Positions 23,116-30,326 of a DNA stretch of 37,547 nucleotides are shown piece after piece (the first letter of the stretch is position 1; every line of letters starts with the position of its first letter). Source of the stretch: CAYLXC01 sp964387865 (GTDB lineage: Bacteria > Patescibacteriota > Microgenomatia > Daviesbacterales > UBA10151); NCBI GenBank assembly GCA_964387865.1, contig CAYLXC010000006.1:1-37547 (forward strand). Direction: 5' to 3'. Under the pieces are notes generated by a model, which did no database searches, was not told where the DNA came from, and was given only the letters and a program-made list of their open reading frames with translations. The position numbers and the translations under genes are program-made.

Positions 23116-25599
23116 TTAAATTACGCTTAAACACCAGTTTATTGCATGCTGGTTGGAAATTTTTCCACACTCATTTCTTGCAAATTCCTTATTTGTATTC
23201 CAATCCAAAAAAGAAGCCCCAATTTGTTTATAACAACTTTCTTTAAATGAGTCGGAAACTGATGAACAAAATGTGAGCATTTTGGATGAATCTCCTACAA
23301 ATCTGTAGGCCATTGATGAAATTACTCCCATAAAACAGATATTTTTAAACTCTTCAGTGGGCATTTGCTCACAATTTAATTTCATAAGGTTTAAATCCTT
23401 TGTGAAACCAACCTGGTTTGTACCAATTGTTCTAAAACACTCCATTTGGTAATTTTCGGGTACTCCCATGCAAAGATTTGCCACTTTTTTCCAGTCCTGT
23501 TTTGTTAAAATTGAGAAGTATGAGCTTTGATACCTGTAACAAAGCTTTAAATATTTTTCATCCAAAGAGTTGCAAGGATAATAAGGATCATTTGCTTTTA
23601 CATATTTTCCAGGATGATCAACGCTGGTTGAGGAGGATGAGTTTTCCATAAAAACTCCACTGTAGCAGCGTTCACGGTTTCCCAAATCCCCAATTTTGTC
23701 ACAAAGATTTAGAGACTGCGGGACTTCCATATCAGCAACATACATTGCTGCATGACCCAAACCGTGCATACACTCATAAAAAATTAAAGGTTTATCATAG
23801 TCCTCAAGTTTTCCGCAGATTTTATCAAACTGAGCGGCAGCTTGACTTTCTCCAACTTCGAGCTGCTTATCTTTAAGATATGCCTCCAAAGTACCGTGGT
23901 AACAGCCTCCATGACAGGTGGAATTACACTGGGAGTACACCTGTGGTACACTTCTTAACCTCGCATATTCTGCTCTTGAAAGGAAATGTGTTACCTCATG
24001 ACATCTTGCATAAACTTCAGAATAATTTTCATTCTGTTCTAAAAGACCTAATGTTTTTTTTAAACCAAACTGGTTAAAAAAAAGGGCTGCTACCTCTTTA
24101 TAACAATTATCCCTTCCTCCCATTTCCATGCATATCTTAAGTTGTTTTCTTATATAATCATTTTCATCTTCATTTATTTCTTTTAAACCAAGTTTACTAA
24201 CAGCTTCCCTTCCATATTGTCTTATAAGTTCATTAATATAATTTTGGCATTCTTGGTGGAAATTACCAGACAATGATTTACAAATGGCAGGAGCATTTGT
24301 TTGCCAGAGAGGAATTTCTTGAAAAATAAGCTCTCCCGCAGCTGCCTTGGCACACCTTAGAACATATTCATCAACACCTATCTTCTTACAGCTTGCCATA
24401 ATCTGATTAGAATCTGATGTTGATTTTGTTATTATAAAACCCAAAGCATCAAAACAGGCTGCTGTAAACTGGTTACTTTTAGAACCAAGGCATATACTTA
24501 TTACTTCATCAAAGGTATATTTAAATCTGCTCATTAAAACAGTTGGCTGATTCCTACCGCATGCAAAAGAGTAGGTGGGACCAAACTGCTGCTCCAGCTC
24601 ATCACACGGATTATATGGATTTTCTTTGGAATAAAAGTTTGAAGGAGCAGCTCTTTCAAACTCCATAAAAACTCCATCAAAGCAATACTGCAATCCTTGA
24701 GATGTAAGTCTGTTACATGAGGAAAGAGCAGCTTTCAAATCTGAAGTCTGATAAAAGCTGGCAACTCCATGGCCGATGCCATGCACACATGAGGCATACG
24801 GTCCTCCTTTTCCCAAAGTCCCACAAGCCGCTTCAGCCTCAGATAATTTTTCCAGATTTTTTTCAAAGGCTTTGTCTAAAAATCCGTGAAAACAACCAAA
24901 AGCAAACTCAGTGGAGCAAATTGAAATTCCGTCAAACCCCTCTTTTTCATAAATTAACTTTCCTAAAAAATGTGCAAGATCATGAACATTGCCGGATGAA
25001 CCTGCATCACCTTTGAATGTAAGCTTAAAATAATCCCAAGACTTTTGGGAACCTCTCCCTTTGATCATATTTTCCAGCTCATTCATCTGTTCTTGTGCAT
25101 TAAGCTTTTTAAAATCAGGTGGTTCCAAGGTCTTGTTTGAACTCACCCTTAAGAGGGAACTATTAAAGTTTTCATAAAATTTGGTGAAGAAATTTTTTAT
25201 TATTTCAAACAAATTGAAGCCGGTCTTACCATTCCCCACGTTACCATTTGCACCTGCTTCCTTTTGCACAATCAAACTTCCCCGAAAGTGCGGAAACAAA
25301 TGGTCATGGTATTTCCACTCTCCCGCCTTTTTTGGCTTAAAAGACCATGAAGAGCCTACTTCAATCGGCTTTTGCGGATCAAACTCAGGATAAATATCAT
25401 GGGTTGGGTGAATATTTGATGCAGGCCAGTGAGAAACTTTGTCTTCATTTGTAAAAATTACAGTTGAATTTTGATCTAAGTTAGCAGTTTGTGGTTCAAA
25501 GCCTTTGGATGTCATCTTTACAATTACAGTCTCGGAATGAGCAAAACTTAATGAGGGAAAGAGTATTAAGATTAAAAGTAGCAACAATATCTTAACCAT
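23116..25599 (-). CDS. Secreted cupredoxin-like protein with two copies of an unrecognised His/Cys domain
   Basis: The protein has about 827 residues from ATG 25599 (MVKILLLLL...), preferred because it gives a clean signal peptide ending near SFA; the frame also opens at TTG 25611. Residues about 22-112 form a cupredoxin-like beta domain. His57 and a YHDHLFPH segment (His98, His100, His104) stand where blue copper ligands lie, without the usual Cys and Met. Two copies of a novel-looking domain follow, at about 200-440 and 525-825. Each has HxxxH (206/210; 534/538), C-[FY]-H-G (236; 566), C-[VM]-H-G-x-G-H (271-277; 610-616), Cys...FME (311; 650) and [DN]PYxPC (327-332; 671-676). More than 40 Cys suggest disulfides. 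The function is unknown; metal or redox chemistry outside the membrane is plausible. Confidence 0.85.
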   Translation of the reverse strand: MVKILLLLLILILFPSLSFAHSETVIVKMTSKGFEPQTANLDQNSTVIFTNEDKVSHWPASNIHPTHDIYPEFDPQKPIEVGSSWSFKPKKAGEWKYHDHLFPHFRGSLIVQKEAGANGNVGNGKTGFNLFEIIKNFFTKFYENFNSSLLRVSSNKTLEPPDFKKLNAQEQMNELENMIKGRGSQKSWDYFKLTFKGDAGSSGNVHDLAHFLGKLIYEKEGFDGISICSTEFAFGCFHGFLDKAFEKNLEKLSEAEAACGTLGKGGPYASCVHGIGHGVASFYQTSDLKAALSSCNRLTSQGLQYCFDGVFMEFERAAPSNFYSKENPYNPCDELEQQFGPTYSFACGRNQPTVLMSRFKYTFDEVISICLGSKSNQFTAACFDALGFIITKSTSDSNQIMASCKKIGVDEYVLRCAKAAAGELIFQEIPLWQTNAPAICKSLSGNFHQECQNYINELIRQYGREAVSKLGLKEINEDENDYIRKQLKICMEMGGRDNCYKEVAALFFNQFGLKKTLGLLEQNENYSEVYARCHEVTHFLSRAEYARLRSVPQVYSQCNSTCHGGCYHGTLEAYLKDKQLEVGESQAAAQFDKICGKLEDYDKPLIFYECMHGLGHAAMYVADMEVPQSLNLCDKIGDLGNRERCYSGVFMENSSSSTSVDHPGKYVKANDPYYPCNSLDEKYLKLCYRYQSSYFSILTKQDWKKVANLCMGVPENYQMECFRTIGTNQVGFTKDLNLMKLNCEQMPTEEFKNICFMGVISSMAYRFVGDSSKMLTFCSSVSDSFKESCYKQIGASFLDWNTNKEFARNECGKISNQHAINWCLSVI

Positions 25600-27085
25600 T
25601 ATATTTTGCAAGATATACTATCAGTAGATCACTCTGATATATAGTCTTCATTATATGATAATAAGGATATGACTTCCTAAATTGATCGTCACAATTTAAA
25701 AAGTTTTGGCCGGATTTGAAGCAAGTCACCAAAAAATAGTTTTTATTGTTAATTTGTATGTGATTATAAGGATTTTGATCTGATACCTCAACAAGCTTTC
25801 TATCGAATTTTTTTTCCAGAGGAGCAAGAAGTATTGTGTCTAAAACAGGATATTCAAAGGGCATTCCGGTTGAAGAACCAAAGGACTTAATTTGAAAAAA
25901 ATCCATCTCCAAAAACCCATCTTTCCTCTTTATGTCCAAAAGCTCGGTTGAAATTGCATTTGTAACTTCATCTATAAGATGTTGATTTTGTAAAGGTTTT
26001 TTAAAATCTTTTGTTAAAGCGAAATTACCGGAAAAAATAATAATCAAAAAAAATATCAAAAAAATCCTTGGCAATTTTGCTAAACTTCTTAAACTGGCAG
26101 CCACCATTATGGTAAATGCTCCAAAAGATAAAATTAAATAATGAAGTCTTATTTTATTAAAAATGGATGCAAAAATAATTGGAAACAAAAAAAACAGTAA
26201 GGTTATGATAAAAATTTTGAAATCTCTCTTATTTCTTATAATGTTAAAGCTTATTAAAACAAATATAAGCAAAAAAACTTGCGAATTTATATTAAAGGCA
26301 TCCATAAACTGCTTAATGTTAAGATCTAAATTAGTCAAAAAACTATTAGATAAAAAATTACTTATATTTGGAGGCGGTGATTTTAGAAAGTTTAGTGAAT
26401 GTGGAAGATAAAGTAAAAACAAGCTAGAAAAAAGGGTAAAAACTATCGCAATATAATGAGTTAAACTTTTACCCTCTTTCCTTAAAAAATAAAAAGATAT
26501 TATCAAAAATAAGGACAACCAGGGGAAAGCTGAATTATGAATCGCTACAGCAACTGCCAACAAAACAAAGCTTGCAAGAACCAATATGTATTTTTTTCTA
26601 AAATATCCAGTTAGATATATTAAGAGCGCGAAGTACGCAACAGGATTCATTAAGTATGGCTGCCATATAAAATCTGATTGTTTGATAACTTCAGGGTTAA
26701 AACTGAAAAAGGCAACTGAAGCTAATGCAACTTTCTCATCAAAAACTTTCCTGGATATGAGATAAATAAGGATAATTAAAAAAAGTTGAAAAATGATATT
26801 TAATGCTGAAAGAGTTAATACATTATTAAAAAGCAAAAGGGGAAGAGCTAAAATATAAAAATAGATTGCGCTATTTCTTATGCCGCTTTCATAAAGTAAG
26901 TTATAAGGCCCTACCAATGGATATTCCTTGTATGAAATAATGTGATTTGCCAAAAGATAATCTCTTGTACCATCTCCCCATGCAAAAGTATTAGATATGG
27001 GAAAATCCAATCTTTGGACTCTTAAAAAAATACTGATTACAAATATTATTAAAAAAGCAAGAGTGTAAAACTTAAGTCTCAGAAT
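25592..27085 (-). CDS. GT-C-type membrane glycosyltransferase with non-standard start
   Basis: This multi-pass membrane protein has an early WGDGTRDYLLA motif after the first helix, the acidic loop-1 motif of GT39-like enzymes, followed by about ten membrane segments and a C-terminal soluble tail. The first standard start codon is TTG 27010. However, the same frame is open back to the stop of the upstream gene and encodes KFYTLAFLIIFVISIFLRVQR just before that point, an obvious first membrane helix that such enzymes need. I therefore place the start near 27085-27080 (ATT or CTG, immediately after the upstream TAA). The upstream gene is in the same frame. The 3' end overlaps the cupredoxin gene by 8 nt. 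The length is 472 residues from TTG, or about 496 with the helix. Confidence 0.72.
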   Translation of the reverse strand: MLRLKFYTLAFLIIFVISIFLRVQRLDFPISNTFAWGDGTRDYLLANHIISYKEYPLVGPYNLLYESGIRNSAIYFYILALPLLLFNNVLTLSALNIIFQLFLIILIYLISRKVFDEKVALASVAFFSFNPEVIKQSDFIWQPYLMNPVAYFALLIYLTGYFRKKYILVLASFVLLAVAVAIHNSAFPWLSLFLIISFYFLRKEGKSLTHYIAIVFTLFSSLFLLYLPHSLNFLKSPPPNISNFLSNSFLTNLDLNIKQFMDAFNINSQVFLLIFVLISFNIIRNKRDFKIFIITLLFFLFPIIFASIFNKIRLHYLILSFGAFTIMVAASLRSLAKLPRIFLIFFLIIIFSGNFALTKDFKKPLQNQHLIDEVTNAISTELLDIKRKDGFLEMDFFQIKSFGSSTGMPFEYPVLDTILLAPLEKKFDRKLVEVSDQNPYNHIQINNKNYFLVTCFKSGQNFLNCDDQFRKSYPYYHIMKTIYQSDLLIVYLAKYNG

Positions 27086-28816
27086 TTATTTACCTGATAG
27101 GAAATTCCAGATTAAATCAAATAAACTTGGGCCTTTGGACACTCCTCCAACTGATCCCGGAGTTGCATATGCTGGGGTACCATAAGGGGATGGATATGAG
27201 TATGAAGGAGTCTCATAGGATGGAGTTCCGTATGATGGAGTTCCGTAAGAAGGTGAAGGGTAAGAATATGAAGGTGTTCCGTAAGAAGGAGTGCCGTAAG
27301 GCGTGGGATAGGAGTAGCTTCCAGGAGTTGGGTAAGAGTAGCTACCTGGTGTTGGGTAGGAATAACCACCTGGTGTGTAGTAGCTGCCAGGTGTTGGGTA
27401 GGAATAACTAGTGGGTGACGGATAAGAGTATGTCCCACCCGGTGTTGGGTAAGAATACGCCGAAGGAGTGGGGTATGAATAAACACCACCGGGGGTTGGA
27501 TAAGAGTATCCTCCTTCGGGTATACAATAGCCACCAGGGCCTATATATTGTCCTGCAGGACATGATCCGCCAGCAGGGGTGGGATAGGAATAGGGGTGGA
27601 TGCCGCTACACTGACAAGAATTGTTTGACCAGGTACAGCCATACCTGGTACATTCTGTTGCCGGATCAAAAACACCACCCGCAGTACCTCCTGTAGGTGG
27701 CCTACATTTATCAGGGTTTTGTCTGCAATAGCTTTCAAATTCCTGACGGGTTTGAGTGGTGCCAAAACCTCCAGTTTGTCCTGGCTTACATTTGTCAGGA
27801 TTTGCCTGACAATAAGCTGCATATTCTCCTGCCTTTTGAGCAGTCTCCTTTGTCTCTCCGTAAAATCCACACTGACAACCATTATTGGTCCAAGCACAGT
27901 TGGGAGTTCTGTTACACATCTCTGCCGGATTATATCCTGGCGGAGGCGAGGTTCCTGCTCCCCTTCCCGGACCTCCAAAGGCCTTAGAACACTCAGCCTC
28001 GTTTTGCTGACAATAGGTTCTACAAGTGGCTTCAGAATTACATCCTCCGGGTCCAGCAAATTGAGAACCAGCTACATCATGGAATCCCTTACAAATTTGG
28101 AAATTATTGGGATCAGAGCAAAGTGATTTACAGGTACTTTCCGAAGTACACCCTCCAGGACCAACAAGATGTTCTCCGCCTCGCAGTCCAACAGTTTTGG
28201 CAAAGTCAGAACATTTTTGGGCATTAGCCTCTTGCTCACAGAATGACCTACAAGCATCAGGAGATGTACAACCCAAAACTTCCTTTGCCTTAGAAACAAT
28301 TTCACTCTTTGCGGGATCTTCAACATGACCACCGACAATACCTTGACTTCTAGCAAAATTACTACATCTGTCAAAATTGGCAGGTATTTCACAAAAGTTT
28401 TGACAAGCTTCATACGAGTCACAACCAAGTGAAGATTTTGCCTTTGATAAGACATCACGAACCTTCTCGTCAGATTCACCCTGATAAAAACCTTTGCTTC
28501 TGCCATAATCTATACATGAGTCCGCATTAACAGGATCCTCGCAATAAGTTCTACAAGATATATAATCCGTACAGTTACCTAGTTCTGCTATAGGAAAAGC
28601 TACATCATAGAGTTTGGCTTTCTCTTCTGGGTTTTGATAACGACCACTATTTTGTTCGAAATCATCTATACCATCTCCATCCTCATCGATAAAAGGATGG
28701 GATGGAGAAACCAAGAGTGATGACTGAAGAATAAATACCAAAAGCAGTAGCCCGATTAAGATAAAAAATCTTTTTATTATAAACTCTATACTAAGTGCAA
28801 AAGTATTTAGTTTCAT
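27086..28816 (-). CDS. Cys-rich repeat surface protein with calcium-type motif and YSYPTPG tail
   Basis: The 576-residue protein has an N-terminal membrane segment (about 13-35) and then DEDGDGIDDFEQ (44-55), a thrombospondin-type-3/EF-like calcium-binding motif. Four exact CX5CX3CX8C repeats start at Cys82, 132, 183 and 223, and a fifth shorter one starts at 259. Two C-x(4)-NPDKC units and two [TY]xxCxWxNNxCQC units follow. Residues about 407-554 are a Tyr/Pro/Ser/Thr/Gly repeat built from YSYPTPG and YGTPS. The short C-terminus SLFDLIWNFLSGK could form an amphipathic helix. It is probably exported and anchored at the surface. I do not know a function. Start ATG 28816 is 3 nt after the stop of the NPF-repeat protein, and the TAA at 27086 is directly followed by the next gene's frame. 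Confidence 0.82.
   Translation of the reverse strand: MKLNTFALSIEFIIKRFFILIGLLLLVFILQSSLLVSPSHPFIDEDGDGIDDFEQNSGRYQNPEEKAKLYDVAFPIAELGNCTDYISCRTYCEDPVNADSCIDYGRSKGFYQGESDEKVRDVLSKAKSSLGCDSYEACQNFCEIPANFDRCSNFARSQGIVGGHVEDPAKSEIVSKAKEVLGCTSPDACRSFCEQEANAQKCSDFAKTVGLRGGEHLVGPGGCTSESTCKSLCSDPNNFQICKGFHDVAGSQFAGPGGCNSEATCRTYCQQNEAECSKAFGGPGRGAGTSPPPGYNPAEMCNRTPNCAWTNNGCQCGFYGETKETAQKAGEYAAYCQANPDKCKPGQTGGFGTTQTRQEFESYCRQNPDKCRPPTGGTAGGVFDPATECTRYGCTWSNNSCQCSGIHPYSYPTPAGGSCPAGQYIGPGGYCIPEGGYSYPTPGGVYSYPTPSAYSYPTPGGTYSYPSPTSYSYPTPGSYYTPGGYSYPTPGSYSYPTPGSYSYPTPYGTPSYGTPSYSYPSPSYGTPSYGTPSYETPSYSYPSPYGTPAYATPGSVGGVSKGPSLFDLIWNFLSGK
27155..27598 (-). repeat. Coding tandem repeats for YSYPTPG/YGTPS units
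   Basis: Imperfect units of about 15-24 nt repeat through the 3' part of the Cys-rich protein gene and encode YSYPTPG, YSYPSP and SYGTP units. They also create long spurious ORFs in other frames on both strands. The number of units is likely to vary between strains. Confidence 0.85.
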
Positions 28817-28819
28817 TTA

Positions 28820-29071
28820 TTATTTAGCTTGTTTTAAAGCATCAAAAGGATTCTTATACTGAGTAAAAGGATTTAAGTATTGAGCGCCCTTATCAAAAGG
28901 ATTTTGATATTGCTTTTGTAAAGAAACTGTAGGTTCTTTTTTAAGACTTGGTAAAGCTGGAAGCTTAGGTCCTTTTAAAATACCAGAAGCTACAAGGATA
29001 AATAGAGCTACTCCCACTATTAGCAGCAAAAGTAGCGGTAAAGCTAAATTAATTACTCCTTTATTATTCAC
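28820..29071 (-). CDS. Small membrane-anchored protein with NPF repeats, prepilin-like N-terminus
   Basis: The 83-residue protein begins MNNKGVINLALPLLLLLIVGVALF, a short basic N-terminus with KG followed by a long hydrophobic helix. This resembles class III/IV prepilin leaders but lacks the usual Glu at +5. The C-terminal half has three NPF units: QYQNPFDK, QYLNPFTQ and QYKNPFDA. It starts at GTG 29071, 13 nt downstream of a predicted transcription start from a TTGACA promoter, and is followed after 3 nt by the Cys-rich repeat protein, with which it is surely co-transcribed. Pilin-like subunit, anchor or assembly partner are all possible; the function is unknown. Confidence 0.7.
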   Translation of the reverse strand: MNNKGVINLALPLLLLLIVGVALFILVASGILKGPKLPALPSLKKEPTVSLQKQYQNPFDKGAQYLNPFTQYKNPFDALKQAK

Positions 29072-29090
29072 TTTTTTTACTTACTTATTT

Positions 29091-29120
29091 ATTATTGGAA
29101 AATTTTTAAATATTTGTCAA
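29091..29120 (-). promoter_or_regulatory. Promoter for the NPF-repeat / Cys-rich protein genes
   Basis: On the minus strand a perfect TTGACA (29120-29115) is followed after 18 nt by AATAAT (29096-29091), placing the start near 29084. It divides the downstream surface-protein genes from the upstream GT2 and His/Cys-domain genes. Confidence 0.5.
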
Positions 29121-29146
29121 GGGAGCAAAATTATTAGAGGATATTT

Positions 29147-30298
29147 TTAGTTTATTGAAGAAAGTTGGGAGAGACATTGGTTGTTGAATGGTTGTTCCAG
29201 TTTTTGGCAAAGGGCTACTTTTTCATCTTTTGTTATAGGATCAGAAATAATTTGGCTTAAAACAAGCTGATAGCACTCTGTTTTTGTTTGAGGAATTGCT
29301 CTTTGACAAACTGCAATTGCCTCATCTCTCCCTCCAACTGAATAGTAAGCACCTGCATTAACAGTAATGCAGCTCTCGCGCCATGCATCACCCACAAGCG
29401 GGCATAAAGTAAAGACTTTTATAATGTCTCCATTAGTTAAAGGATGAATCTGACGGGCCAAATTATCCATGCACCATGTAGTATATTGAGGGTCACCTAT
29501 TTGCTGACAAATTTGAGCAGTTTTTGCAATATCACCTTTATTCATCTGATAAATCCTTGCTGCCTGATTAAGCCAGCATCCTCTTTGATATTTTTCCCCA
29601 AAATAATTACATGGAAAATATGGATCATCATCTTTTAGCCAATCTCTCATGAGCTCTTTATCCTTCCCCCAATCATGAACCCCGAAAAGATTCTCCATAA
29701 AAGCTCCGTTGTGACAAGAGCTCAAAGCATTTGGAAACTCCACTCTTTCATAGAGTTTGTCACAAGTATCCAAAGCAGAAGGAAGATCATAATTCCACAT
29801 TGCCAAAATGGCATGCCCTGCAGCATGGACACACTGGAAGTAGCGTACAGGTGATTCCTTACATCTATCTGTCATTTTGGAAACTGCCTCAAAGCCCTGA
29901 TCTGTAGCGGCCTCAATTATGGCTCCATGGTAGCAGGCATACAAAAAGTAATCCTTGCACTTTAAGATTGAGTCAACTCCGTATTTTTGGTAAGCATAAA
30001 AGCCTATCTGGTGAACTGCCAAATGCCCCTCACCTGTGTGAGGGAGGGGAGAATGTTCCAAAATCTCCAGGGCCTCATTAACATCAACCCTTTCTACCAG
30101 TTTTCTTGCAGCTTTCAGACGTGTTTCCTGATCATTTCCCAAAATATCCCTCATCTCCGGGACATCTTCGTAAGTTACGGATTTAATTTCTGATTTTTTT
30201 ATAGGATTATTAAATGGAAGTTTTGCAGCATTTAAAACATAAATAACTAATACAATGAAAGTCAAAAATCCTACAAAACGGAAGATATTTCCATTCAT
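29147..30298 (-). CDS. Membrane-anchored protein with one copy of the His/Cys domain
   Basis: The 383-residue protein has one N-terminal membrane anchor (about 6-24), a short helical linker, and one copy of the domain found twice in the cupredoxin protein at 23116-25599. The shared signature is HLAVH (92-96, HxxxH), CYHG (122-125), CVHAAGH (156-162), Cys179 in the CDKL segment, CHNGAFME (195-202), DDPYFPC (224-230) and Cys241. Beyond this, the C-terminal third has evenly spaced Cys at the ends of short helices, like the same region of the larger protein. Five His conserved in all three copies suggest a metal site. The family is not one I recognise. It lies 28 nt downstream of the two-domain GT2 gene. 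Confidence 0.83.
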   Translation of the reverse strand: MNGNIFRFVGFLTFIVLVIYVLNAAKLPFNNPIKKSEIKSVTYEDVPEMRDILGNDQETRLKAARKLVERVDVNEALEILEHSPLPHTGEGHLAVHQIGFYAYQKYGVDSILKCKDYFLYACYHGAIIEAATDQGFEAVSKMTDRCKESPVRYFQCVHAAGHAILAMWNYDLPSALDTCDKLYERVEFPNALSSCHNGAFMENLFGVHDWGKDKELMRDWLKDDDPYFPCNYFGEKYQRGCWLNQAARIYQMNKGDIAKTAQICQQIGDPQYTTWCMDNLARQIHPLTNGDIIKVFTLCPLVGDAWRESCITVNAGAYYSVGGRDEAIAVCQRAIPQTKTECYQLVLSQIISDPITKDEKVALCQKLEQPFNNQCLSQLSSIN

Positions 30299-30326
30299 AG
30301 ACTCAATAAGCTTAACAAAACTAAAC

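Noticed and set aside
27112..28059. Several long ORFs in other frames of the Cys-rich protein gene
   Set aside because: They are shadows produced by the repetitive, biased coding sequence of the YSYPTPG and Cys-repeat region.
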